DNA of 53,403 nucleotides from Desulfovibrio oxyclinae DSM 11498. Lineage in GTDB: Bacteria; Desulfobacterota; Desulfovibrionia; Desulfovibrionales; Desulfovibrionaceae. Shown one piece after another: positions 19,679 through 27,970 of the stretch (positions within the stretch are counted from its first letter, which is position 1; every line of letters begins with the position of its first letter). A program made the position numbers and the translations under genes. The notes under the pieces were generated by a model that was given only the letters and a program-made list of their open reading frames with translations, did no database searches and was not told the DNA's origin. The stretch is from positions 104,125-157,527 of the forward strand of contig NZ_AQXE01000004.1 of NCBI RefSeq assembly GCF_000375485.1. Reading direction: 5' to 3'.

Positions 19679-21154
19679 CTACTCGAATCCTCCCATGATT
19701 TTCTTGATTTCCAGGCTGATGCGCGTGAGGCTGCGCCGAGTCTCCACGATTTTCTCGGGTGTCAGGTACCTGTTGAGGGCATTGTCCTCGTTGCTGCGCA
19801 TGACATTGTCCTGAATCAGCGATCTGATAGGAGCGAAAAGCGGGTGAAGCGCTTCGGGGATGTGGTAATGCTCAAGCAGGCTGATGCTGTTGAGGGCAAG
19901 CGCGTGCGAGCGGAGTTTCTCGAAGTTCAGGTCATCGAAGGAAGGGCCGTAGAGCTTGTTCTGCAAGGCCGCGTTCATGCGGAAGTTATAGATATCGCTC
20001 AATTCTTCCAGAGTAATCGTGCTGGCGACATCGGGGAAGTACTGCTTCTGCAGCGCCGTTTCCATGAGCGGATGATAGTTGTTCAGGTTAATCCTGAGCA
20101 TCTTGAAACGGTCCATGTACCCGCATGCCTTGCGCACATCTTCCTGAATGCTGTCGCGGGTCTGCCATGGCAGCCCGAGCAGCAGGCATCCCGTCAGGGT
20201 GATCTCGTAGGTTTCACCAAGCTGGAAGAGGTATTCCAGTTTATCTACGGAGTACTTCTTGTTGAAACGCCGCAGGCTGTCTTCGTGAAAGCTTTCCAGA
20301 CCGAAGAAGAGGTTGCTGACCCCGGTCTCGACGCATTTCTTGAAGATCTCCTCGTCGGCATCGCGCACCGTGACGTCGAGGTTGCTGGCGAGACGAACGC
20401 CCATGGAGCGAAGCATGTCCATGATTGCAAAAGCGCGTTCCTTGTTGAAAAAGAAATTCCTGTCCTTCAGTTGCAGGGGGGTGTCCCCGTAGACTTCAAG
20501 AATATGCTCCACGTCCTGCCGAACCTTCTCCAGATCGCGTTCCGAATACCGCGCGCCCTGATCCTGCAGCATGTTGTTGTAGCAAAAGGAGCAGTTCATG
20601 GGGCAGCCGAAGGTTGTCCTGTAGCCAGAGACGTAACCATTTCCGATGTACTTTTCCGGGGTGCTGACCCGGGAGAGATCCAGAGGCCAGGCGTTCCAGT
20701 CGCAGATTCCGTTTGCGTCCCTTACCTCTTCAACTCCCTTGCCGGGTTTATCGGTGCAGAAGGCTTCGGCGGCCTTGCGAAGATCGGATCCTGAAACAAT
20801 GATGTCGAACGGCTGGAATCGTTCCGGATAATGGTCGACCAGTGTGGAAGCCCAGTAGCCGCCGCTTGCCAGTCGCACGTCGCTGCGGCGGCGAATTGCA
20901 TCCGCGAGCTGGAAGTATTCAAGAAGCGTCTGGCAGCTTTTGTAAGAGGCGCTCTCCCAAAGAATGACACATGTCTTGTCCGGAGCCATCCCGGCGATGT
21001 CCTCGGCGCAGGCCTCAAGCTCGTCGGGCAGCACGGAGCGGATTTCAATGTCCTTGGCGCCGTGCTCTGTCAGGGCTTCGGCAAGGAAGCATTCCTCGAT
21101 GGGGAGGAAACCGGGAACATCTTTGCGTACATTCAGAATGATAAATCGTTTCAT
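19679..21154 (-). CDS. Radical SAM protein with N-terminal cobalamin-binding-like domain
   Basis: A 491-residue protein laid out like the B12-dependent radical SAM (BchE/RumA-type) enzymes: an alpha/beta N-terminal domain (residues 1 to about 160), then the radical SAM core with C184, C188 and C191 (CPMNCSFC). The DXHXXG motif for base-off cobalamin is not seen, as in several members of this class. Core segments KDRNFFFNKERA, LASNLDVTVRD and GLESFHEDSLRRFNKK fit the TIM barrel. The start at MKRFIIL is chosen because AAGGAGT precedes it and it overlaps the small upstream gene as ATGA. Such enzymes methylate or rearrange unactivated carbons; the substrate is unknown. Confidence 0.85.
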   Translation of the reverse strand: MKRFIILNVRKDVPGFLPIEECFLAEALTEHGAKDIEIRSVLPDELEACAEDIAGMAPDKTCVILWESASYKSCQTLLEYFQLADAIRRRSDVRLASGGYWASTLVDHYPERFQPFDIIVSGSDLRKAAEAFCTDKPGKGVEEVRDANGICDWNAWPLDLSRVSTPEKYIGNGYVSGYRTTFGCPMNCSFCYNNMLQDQGARYSERDLEKVRQDVEHILEVYGDTPLQLKDRNFFFNKERAFAIMDMLRSMGVRLASNLDVTVRDADEEIFKKCVETGVSNLFFGLESFHEDSLRRFNKKYSVDKLEYLFQLGETYEITLTGCLLLGLPWQTRDSIQEDVRKACGYMDRFKMLRINLNNYHPLMETALQKQYFPDVASTITLEELSDIYNFRMNAALQNKLYGPSFDDLNFEKLRSHALALNSISLLEHYHIPEALHPLFAPIRSLIQDNVMRSNEDNALNRYLTPEKIVETRRSLTRISLEIKKIMGGFE

Positions 21155-21456
21155 GATGCGACTCCTTGGCAGTCCGCTCCACATGTGCTGTCTCTGGTTT
21201 CAAGCCGGTTGTTCCTGCGTGAACGATGCACCGGGCCGTAATTCAATTCAAAACGGGCCGTTATCGTCTCTTCCAAAACACTGCGCCGAATATCGGTGCC
21301 CGGCTCATGGCCTTCTCTGAGCGGGGTCAGGGAAAAGGTGCCGGAGGGGGTGCTGTCGAGAATCCTGCCGCCGGCCATCAGGGTGGACAGAATGGTGCCG
21401 GTGCCGTCGGCCTCGACTCTGGACGGGTCCGCTTTGCCGGTTCGGGAAAGGTTCAT
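21151..21456 (-). CDS. Small protein of unknown function, coupled to radical SAM gene
   Basis: A 101-residue protein that I do not recognise. It has a good ribosome site (GAGGT before the ATG), and its TGA overlaps the ATG of the radical SAM gene by 4 bases, which argues that it is really translated. It is polar, with no membrane segment. The middle reads MAGGRILDSTPSGTFSLT, and the C-terminal tail carries two cysteines (TCGADCQG). It could be a carrier or chaperone partner of the radical SAM enzyme, a substrate peptide, or an unrelated small protein. Only its position favours a link. Confidence 0.6.
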   Translation of the reverse strand: MNLSRTGKADPSRVEADGTGTILSTLMAGGRILDSTPSGTFSLTPLREGHEPGTDIRRSVLEETITARFELNYGPVHRSRRNNRLETRDSTCGADCQGVAS

Positions 21457-21508
21457 GACGACCTCGTTTGTTCAGCACTGTTGAAGGTTGAGAGCACAGG
21501 GCAAAGGG

Positions 21509-22564
21509 TCAGTCCGCGATCCAGTGTTCGACAAGAGACCGCAGGATAGTCCCTTCGCGATAGGAGAATCCGGGAGTGACCTCTTCGCCCAGCACCTCCC
21601 GCCGAATGAGAACTTCGGGTTCGTTGTAGCCCGCCATGGCACGCAGCGAAGTCGTCCCCGAAAACCGCGGGTTGATTTCAAAGACCTTCACCGCGCCGTC
21701 AACCACCCGGCACTGGACGTTGACCGGGGCTTCGGCGCCGAGAACGGACGCTATGGATTCGCACACCTGCGTGACTTCCGGCCACTTTCCCACCTCGCCC
21801 TGACTGATGCCGCTGGAGATGGTCAGCTGTGGGCCGAGGTCCGCTCTGCCGGTCCGGTTGGGAACCCTGAAGCGCGTGCTGATGGCGCCTTCAACCAGAC
21901 GCCGCACGCCGATGGAGTTGAGCAGTTCGCCGTCGCGGCCGAACAGCACCCCTACGGTATACTCTTCTTCGGCGGTTCCCATATACTCCTGCGCCAGCAC
22001 TTCCGGGCAGAAGCCGAGAAGGTACTCGGCCAGAAATTCCAGTTCGCGCTGGTCCTGCGCAATGTAGACATGTGCCGAACCGCCTCCCCCCGAGGAAGGC
22101 TTGAGCACGGCTGGGAGAAAATCAACCTGTTCCGTGTCATCTACCGAGGTAATGGATACGTAGCGGGGCGGTTCGAAACCCTTTTCCATAAGCAACGCGT
22201 TGGTGCGTGCCTTGTTTTGGCAGATGTCGAGGACCCGGGGCGGATTGACCGGAAAGAACACGCCGTTTTTTTCCAGCCGCTCCCGGTTCTGCGAAAAAAC
22301 CGTCATCTCCTGCTCGCATCCGTGGAAGACGGCCTGAATACCGTGTGCTTCAATGACGCGCTCAAGCGATTCAAGGTAGTCGGGAGCCCCGGCAGGCGGA
22401 AGCGTCACGAACTCATCCGAAATAGCTCTGCCCGAACTGCGGGAGGTCATGTCCGAGCCGACGATGTGATAGTCGAGCTCTCCATGCCTCAATGCCTTGA
22501 GGATCTGCTGGCCGTGGCTGGTTCCGCCGAGGGCCGTGACCAGAACGCGTATTTTTTCCGACAT
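21509..22564 (-). CDS. ATP-grasp ligase (carbamoyl-phosphate synthase large chain-like)
   Basis: A 351-residue protein. The N-terminal pre-ATP-grasp domain starts VLVTALGGTSHGQQIL. The ATP-grasp domain shows AVLKPSSGGGGSAHVYIA (phosphate loop), VLAQEYMGTAEEEYTVGVL and the metal-binding FEINPRFSGTTSLR. These enzymes join a carboxylate to an amine or thiol through an acyl phosphate. In surface-glycan loci they may attach amino acids or carbamoyl groups to sugars. The start has AGGGAG 5 bases upstream. It is 13 bases after the phosphoesterase gene and 52 bases before the small 101-residue gene. Confidence 0.88.
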   Translation of the reverse strand: MSEKIRVLVTALGGTSHGQQILKALRHGELDYHIVGSDMTSRSSGRAISDEFVTLPPAGAPDYLESLERVIEAHGIQAVFHGCEQEMTVFSQNRERLEKNGVFFPVNPPRVLDICQNKARTNALLMEKGFEPPRYVSITSVDDTEQVDFLPAVLKPSSGGGGSAHVYIAQDQRELEFLAEYLLGFCPEVLAQEYMGTAEEEYTVGVLFGRDGELLNSIGVRRLVEGAISTRFRVPNRTGRADLGPQLTISSGISQGEVGKWPEVTQVCESIASVLGAEAPVNVQCRVVDGAVKVFEINPRFSGTTSLRAMAGYNEPEVLIRREVLGEEVTPGFSYREGTILRSLVEHWIAD

Positions 22565-22577
22565 GGTAGCTCCCTGT

Positions 22578-23252
22578 TCAGGATTCGGGGTATTGGGCGA
22601 TACGGTTGATAATTTCTTCGTGAAGCGACAGCCGGGCGGCCGCTTTGCGCGTCTCGGTCCCTATGGGGAAACGAATCAGTTCGCCGTGTCCGGTGCCGGT
22701 ATCCAGCACTGCTGCGGAGCCGAGGCCACCGGGATGGCGGGGCAGGGCGCAGCTTCCCGTATTGATGAACGTTTTGCCCCCGACTTCGCGCAGGTCGGCC
22801 CGGTGGGTGTGGCCCATGACCACCACGTCCGCATCCACGTCGAAAAACGGTTCCAGCGAAGTGTCCGGGTAGATGTATTCCCGCAGCGGTTCTCTTGGTG
22901 ATCCGTGCACCATGAGAATCCTTACGTCGTCCTGTTCGATGCGAAGGCTCTGCGGAAGTTGCGACACCCACTCAAGCTGGACGGGCGAAGCCTGACGCGC
23001 GGTGGTTCCCAGCTGCGTCATGGGGTCTTTTGCTGGATCCTGTTCGTCCAGAAGCAGCATGGCTTCATGGTTGCCCTTCAGGCAGGGGATGCTTTCGCGA
23101 CGCAGCGCGTCCGCAGCGCTCCAACCGGGGAAATATCCGACGCTGTCTCCAAGGTGAAAAATCTGCTCGGCACCGTGTCGACGCAAAGCCTCAAGTCCTT
23201 TTTCCAACGCTTCGAAGCAGCCGTGCGAGTCCGAGAGGAAACCAAGGATCAT
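22578..23252 (-). CDS. Metallophosphoesterase (YfcE/calcineurin-like family)
   Basis: A 224-residue enzyme with the five expected metal-site motifs: D-X-H in FLSDSHGCF, GDSVGY, GNHEA, VHGSP and GHTH. The family hydrolyses phosphomonoesters or diesters with a two-metal centre. The start is the ATG overlapping the TGA of the asparagine synthase gene by 4 bases. A longer reading to 23279 is less likely. The substrate in this operon could be a sugar phosphate or nucleotide intermediate; nothing in the sequence decides. Confidence 0.9.
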   Translation of the reverse strand: MILGFLSDSHGCFEALEKGLEALRRHGAEQIFHLGDSVGYFPGWSAADALRRESIPCLKGNHEAMLLLDEQDPAKDPMTQLGTTARQASPVQLEWVSQLPQSLRIEQDDVRILMVHGSPREPLREYIYPDTSLEPFFDVDADVVVMGHTHRADLREVGGKTFINTGSCALPRHPGGLGSAAVLDTGTGHGELIRFPIGTETRKAAARLSLHEEIINRIAQYPES

Positions 23253-25135
23253 GCCGCCCCCTTGAACTGCCGCAGCCACTGCTCGACGTTGAGCAGGGAC
23301 CAGATGAGCAGGCGCCGGTTCTGTGTCCCTTCCAGATGCTCCATGACCAGCTTCCGCACGGCGTCGGGGTCGAGGAACTCATAAATGGCCGCATCGTTCT
23401 TGATAAGGGTTTCGGCCACGAAGCGGATGCTGTCGCCCTTGAACCATGACGCGTCGGGCGCGGAAAAGCCCTGCTTGATGTTCATGGTGATGTCCTCGGG
23501 CACGAAACGGGAGGCCAGACGTCGCAGCAGGCGCTTGCCGTCGTTGGTCTTCTGGAAATACCGCTTGAACTTGGGTCCGACCTCGTTCTCGTTCATGGAG
23601 ACGACATGGTGCAGGTTGTTGAGCTTCATGCTCACGGGCACCTTGGTGGCGAAGTCCACGAGGTCGTTGTCCAGAAACGGCACGCGGTTCTCCAGCCCGT
23701 GGGCCATGGAGAGCTTGTCTTCCACCACCAGCAGGCCGTGCAGGAAGGTCTTGGCTTCGAAATACAGGGAGTTGTTCACCGCCTGCTCCGGGGTGCAGGG
23801 CAGGGTCCGGCGCTGGCCGAACACGTCGCAGAAGATGTCCCGCGTCCAGACGTGTTTTACTTCGGACCAGACGGGCGCGAAGACCTGCTGGATGAGTCGG
23901 TTGGGAATCAGCCGCTGCCAGAAGACGTAATACTGATCCACATAGTGTTCGAAGTCGTCGCAGACCAGCGCCCTGTAATAGCGCCACGGATAGCCGCCGA
24001 ACAACTCGTCGCCGCCGGAACCGCTCAGGACCACCTTGACGAAGCGCGAGGCGAGCTTGGCCGCGTAGAAATTCGGGTAGCTCTGGCCCACGCGCGGCTC
24101 TTCCAGATGCCGGGTCAGATCCGGCAGGCAGCGTTCCATGTCGCCGGCCTTGAGCACCATCTCGTAATGCTCGGTCTTGAACATGTACGACATGCGCTCT
24201 GCCGTGGCCCGTTCGTCAAAGGTCAGCTCCAGCCCCGAGGCCGAACTCAGGTCGAAGCCGCAGGTGAAGCTCTTGATGTAGGACTGCTCACCGGCCGCCA
24301 CGGCGGAAATGGATCCGGAGTCGATGCCGCCGGAGAGGTAGGCGCCCAACTCCACGTCGCTGACCATCTGTCGCTTCACCGCATTGTTGAAGAGGTGGTC
24401 GAGCTCTTCGAGATATTCGTCCTCGGTCAGATGCGTGTCCGGCTCCGTGAAGTCGAAATCCCAGTAGCGACGAAGCGAAAGCTCGCCACCGACAGCGTCC
24501 GCGCCGAGGGTGGCGGTGCAGCCCGGGTGAAAGAGCCTGACGCCCTTGGACAGGGTCTTGTCCGTGAAGAAATTCTGGAAGGTGAAGTATTCGAGCAGCC
24601 CTTCGAAGTCGATCTCCCGTCGCGCCTCGGGGTGCGCGAGGATGGCCTTCTGCTCGGAGCCGAACAGAAAGGTGCGGCCGAAGAAGGCGTAGTAGAGCGG
24701 CTTGATGCCGTAGCGGTCCCGCGCCAGAAAAAGTTCGCGCCTGCGGTCGTCCCACACGGCAAAGGCGAACATGCCGTTGAAGCGCTCCACGCAGCGTGCG
24801 CCCCACTCGGCGTAGGCCTTGAGCACCACCTCGGTGTCGGATGTGGAGCGAAAGCTGTGGCCACGGTGTTCCAGATCCTGACGGAGTTCCCGGAAATTGT
24901 AGAGTTCGCCATTGTAGGAAATGGAGAACCGGCCGTCGCCGGTTCGCATAGGCTGCGCTCCGGTCGGGGAGAGGTCCAGAATGGCCAGCCGCCGGTGTCC
25001 GAGCCCGGCGGGGCCGCTGACGAAAACCCCTTCGCCGTCCGGGCCGCGATGGGCGATGGCGTCGGTCATGCCCTGCAACGCTTCATGCGACGGGTTCCTG
25101 CCCGAAAGATCGAGTATTCCGCAGATGCCGCACAT
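23249..25135 (-). CDS. asnB: Asparagine synthase (glutamine-hydrolysing) family amidotransferase
   Basis: A 628-residue protein with the class II glutaminase nucleophile C2 (MCGICGIL), the RGPDG loop, SYNGELYNF, and the synthetase PP-loop SGGIDS at 268-273. The length matches the longer AsnB subgroup found in capsule, O-antigen and natural-product clusters, where members form amides on sugar uronic acids rather than free asparagine. Its place between a formyltransferase and a phosphoesterase in a glycan operon makes such a role likely, but true asparagine synthesis cannot be excluded. It is 3 bases after the preceding gene and overlaps the next by 4. Confidence 0.92.
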   Translation of the reverse strand: MCGICGILDLSGRNPSHEALQGMTDAIAHRGPDGEGVFVSGPAGLGHRRLAILDLSPTGAQPMRTGDGRFSISYNGELYNFRELRQDLEHRGHSFRSTSDTEVVLKAYAEWGARCVERFNGMFAFAVWDDRRRELFLARDRYGIKPLYYAFFGRTFLFGSEQKAILAHPEARREIDFEGLLEYFTFQNFFTDKTLSKGVRLFHPGCTATLGADAVGGELSLRRYWDFDFTEPDTHLTEDEYLEELDHLFNNAVKRQMVSDVELGAYLSGGIDSGSISAVAAGEQSYIKSFTCGFDLSSASGLELTFDERATAERMSYMFKTEHYEMVLKAGDMERCLPDLTRHLEEPRVGQSYPNFYAAKLASRFVKVVLSGSGGDELFGGYPWRYYRALVCDDFEHYVDQYYVFWQRLIPNRLIQQVFAPVWSEVKHVWTRDIFCDVFGQRRTLPCTPEQAVNNSLYFEAKTFLHGLLVVEDKLSMAHGLENRVPFLDNDLVDFATKVPVSMKLNNLHHVVSMNENEVGPKFKRYFQKTNDGKRLLRRLASRFVPEDITMNIKQGFSAPDASWFKGDSIRFVAETLIKNDAAIYEFLDPDAVRKLVMEHLEGTQNRRLLIWSLLNVEQWLRQFKGAA

Positions 25136-25138
25136 GAT

Positions 25139-26866
25139 CTAACTCCGGGGCCCTTCGTGGAATTGTTGCCACAGGCTGTTGGACGAGCGCAGGTAGCTGT
25201 CCTGCTCTGCGCCTCGCTTTTTCAGAATCCGCGCGAGAATCTCCGTGGTCCTCACGGGCTCGTCCCACATCCACCACATGGGGTGCACGAGTATTTGCAG
25301 CCTGTCCCACTGGCCTGAGCGGATCATCTCACCGGGGTGCCCCTCGCGCCAGTGGGCGTTGCTCTCGCTGATGTACTTGGTCTCCGGCAGCATGAAGCGC
25401 GGATCGTAGCCGCTGACGTAGGCGTCCGTGCGGGGCGCGCGGTTGACCACCTCGGCAGGCGGGTTGTGGAAAGTGACCATGTTGCCGATCTCCACCGGGC
25501 ACGCCTTGCGGAAAAGCTCCAACTCGGCAGTCACCGCGGCGTCGATGTCGTCAGGGGCGTCCGGGATGCGGCTCGGATCGCAGTGCAGGCCGATGCGGTG
25601 CCCCAACTGCGCGATGGCCCTGATGGCGGCTGCGGTCTCCGGCTCCAGAATATTGTACAGTCCGCCCCGGAGCATGAAGAAATATGCTGCGCAAAAACCC
25701 TTTTCATGTTCCATGCGGGCCATCTCCAACGCCATGGCCGGGCTCTTGTCCACGTCGTGGCGCAGGAAAAGGGTGCGCCCGGCCGTCAACGGCTCATCAT
25801 AGAAGCCGCATTCGTAGCCGCCGTCCGAAAGGGCGTCCAGAAGCTGCGAGTACTGCCTGCGGGTGAAGCCGAACCCTTCGTGGTCTGTCTGGGCATACAT
25901 GGCTTCAAGCTTTTCCAGACTGCGGTTGTGCTCGCTGTGCAAAACGTTGTCCTCGGCGGGCGTCCAACCATCCGGGGAGTCCCAGTCGGACACAAAATAG
26001 CTCCCATCGCCCGCTTTGACCGCAAAAGTGCCGTCGTGGAACGCGCCCACCACGGTGCCGGGAGTTGCATCATCAAAGCGCAGGCTGGTGTCGAAGGGCG
26101 CGCCGCCCCAGACATTGATGCGGGTGCCGTCACAGGTGGTATACGCTCCGGGATACGGTCTTGATACGGCGCGCACGAGCCTGTCGATGCGTTCTACCGG
26201 TTCACGCCAGTCAATGACGCCGTCTTCGGGCGTGCGCTTGGGGTAGTAGGTGGGTGTCACGTCCTGCGGCTGCGGATGCGTTGGCGCGGTGCCGTCCAGC
26301 AGCGCGGGCAGGTGCTCCAAAAGCAGCCTGATCTGGCTCAGGGTGTTCTTGTGCCGCAGGCTCCGGATGGTGTCGCGCTCGGTGATGTCGAAACGCTGGG
26401 TGCCGACGATCTCGCCGGAATCCACGCCGGGGTCGTACTTGAAAAGGTTCGTGTAGAAGCGGTCCCTGCCTTCGATGATGGACCAGTTCATGGGGGAGCG
26501 GCCGCGGCCTCTCGGCAGCGGTTCCGCGCTGCCGTGCATTCCGAAGGCTCCGATGCTCAGGGTTTCGAGAAACCACTCGGGAAACAGCCGCTGCCACCCG
26601 GCGGAGATGAGCAGGTCGATGCCAATGTCCTCGAACTGGCGTCTGCTGGCGTCGTCCTTCATGGCGTAGGTGGCGGGGTGCACCACCGGGACCCCGAGGC
26701 TTTCGGCCAGCGGGCGCAAGTCCTGATAGTCGGCAATTCCGTCGCTGTGGGAAGCGTCCATGTGCAGCAGGCAGGCCACGTCGTATCCCGCTTGGCGCAC
26801 GGCGCGCAGGGTGTCTGCGCAGGTGGACTGGTTGCCCGCTATGGCGATGGTCTTGCCGCGGTTCAT
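25139..26866 (-). CDS. Formyltransferase domain fused to polysaccharide-deacetylase-like domain
   Basis: A 575-residue fusion starting at MNRGKTIAI, where the ATG overlaps the aminotransferase stop by 1 base. Residues 1 to about 330 form a formyl-THF-dependent transferase of the ArnA/Fmt type, with GMHGSAEPLPRGRGRSPMNW at 109-128 and the catalytic-type aspartate D149 in GVDSGEI. The Asn of the usual N-X-H is replaced by G109. From about residue 380 there is a NodB-like domain with LFLRHDVDKS and RIGLHCDPSR. Together these suggest N-formylation of an amino sugar, with deacetylation or a related hydrolysis by the second domain. The DegT aminotransferase before it would make the amine. Confidence 0.85.
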   Translation of the reverse strand: MNRGKTIAIAGNQSTCADTLRAVRQAGYDVACLLHMDASHSDGIADYQDLRPLAESLGVPVVHPATYAMKDDASRRQFEDIGIDLLISAGWQRLFPEWFLETLSIGAFGMHGSAEPLPRGRGRSPMNWSIIEGRDRFYTNLFKYDPGVDSGEIVGTQRFDITERDTIRSLRHKNTLSQIRLLLEHLPALLDGTAPTHPQPQDVTPTYYPKRTPEDGVIDWREPVERIDRLVRAVSRPYPGAYTTCDGTRINVWGGAPFDTSLRFDDATPGTVVGAFHDGTFAVKAGDGSYFVSDWDSPDGWTPAEDNVLHSEHNRSLEKLEAMYAQTDHEGFGFTRRQYSQLLDALSDGGYECGFYDEPLTAGRTLFLRHDVDKSPAMALEMARMEHEKGFCAAYFFMLRGGLYNILEPETAAAIRAIAQLGHRIGLHCDPSRIPDAPDDIDAAVTAELELFRKACPVEIGNMVTFHNPPAEVVNRAPRTDAYVSGYDPRFMLPETKYISESNAHWREGHPGEMIRSGQWDRLQILVHPMWWMWDEPVRTTEILARILKKRGAEQDSYLRSSNSLWQQFHEGPRS

Positions 26867-27969
26867 CACAGCACCTTCTTTAGTGTTTCGAGCACCTTGT
26901 CCTGCTCCGCCTCGGTCATGCCGTGATACAGGGGCAGGGCGAGAGCCTCGTTGTACGCCCGGATGCTGCCGCTCATGTCGCCTTCGATGCGGCAAAGGGG
27001 ATTGTCGGCAAAGGCTTCGTGCATATGCAGGGAGAAAGTGCCGATCTGCACCTCGATGCCCGCCGCGCGCATGTCCGCCATGACGCGGTCGCGCTCGGGG
27101 ACGAACACGCAGAAGGTCTGCCACGAGTGTTCGCCGTCCGGAGTGATGGCGGGCAGGGAGATTCCGTCCGCCCCGTCGAGCTTTTCCCGGTAGACGTCGG
27201 CCAGCCTGCGGCGTTCGGCGAGCAGGTCGTTGACCATGCCCATCTGCTCAAGGCCAACTGCCGCCAGCAGGTTGCTCATCTTGTAATTGGTGCCGATGCG
27301 GCTGAACTGCGATCCTGCCCTCGAAGTGGCCGCGCCCATGCCGAAATGCTTGTAGGAATGCATCCACTCGGCCCATTCGGTGTTGTTCGTGGTCACGGTG
27401 CCGCCTTCGCCCGTGGTGATGAACTTGCGCGGGTGGTGGCTGAAGACCGAGATGTCGGCCAATGCGCCGGTCATGATGCCGTCAAAGGATGAACCGAGGG
27501 CGCACGCGGCGTCCTCAACCATGTATAGTCCGTGCCGCTGCCTGATTTCGTTCAGCCGCTTCCAGTCCAGTGGGTTGCCGAACAGGGAGACCGGGATGAC
27601 GGCCCGCGTCCTTTCGGTGACGGCGGCTTCCAGCGCATCGCTGTCCATGAGCATGGTGTCGGGATCGACGTCCACGATGACGGCGGTGGCCCCAACGATG
27701 TTCACCACGGACGCGGTGGCCGGGTAGGTGTAGTCCGGCACGATAACCTCGTGACCCGGACCGATGCCCAGCGCGCGCAGGGCCAGCTCAAGGCCGGTGG
27801 TGCAGGAGGTTACCGCGAGGCAGCGCGCCGCGCCGCAGAATCCGGCGATGCGTTGCTCGAATTCGCGGGTCACGGGTCCTTCGGTGAGATAGCCGGAGTC
27901 GAGCACCTGCGTGACGCGCTCCTTGAGGGCGTCGGTGATCACCGGTTTGATGAGCGGAATCTCGTACAT
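26866..27969 (-). CDS. DegT/DnrJ/EryC1/StrS family sugar aminotransferase
   Basis: A 367-residue PLP enzyme. K182 in HHPRKFITTGEGG is the expected PLP-binding lysine, and VEDAACALGS holds the aspartate that contacts the pyridine nitrogen. The family aminates keto-sugars bound to UDP or dTDP. Gene order (epimerase/dehydratase, aminotransferase, formyltransferase) is the usual one for making N-formylated amino sugars. It could also act on the product of the Gfo/Idh dehydrogenase at 4379. A ribosome site AGGAAGG lies 10 bases upstream. The end overlaps the next gene by 1 base. Confidence 0.93.
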   Translation of the reverse strand: MYEIPLIKPVITDALKERVTQVLDSGYLTEGPVTREFEQRIAGFCGAARCLAVTSCTTGLELALRALGIGPGHEVIVPDYTYPATASVVNIVGATAVIVDVDPDTMLMDSDALEAAVTERTRAVIPVSLFGNPLDWKRLNEIRQRHGLYMVEDAACALGSSFDGIMTGALADISVFSHHPRKFITTGEGGTVTTNNTEWAEWMHSYKHFGMGAATSRAGSQFSRIGTNYKMSNLLAAVGLEQMGMVNDLLAERRRLADVYREKLDGADGISLPAITPDGEHSWQTFCVFVPERDRVMADMRAAGIEVQIGTFSLHMHEAFADNPLCRIEGDMSGSIRAYNEALALPLYHGMTEAEQDKVLETLKKVL

Positions 27970-27970
27970 G

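Noticed and set aside
25139..27124. Longer start for the formyltransferase fusion, to 27124
   Set aside because: The extra 86 residues are arginine- and histidine-rich shadow sequence of the aminotransferase gene; the formyltransferase domain begins at 26866.
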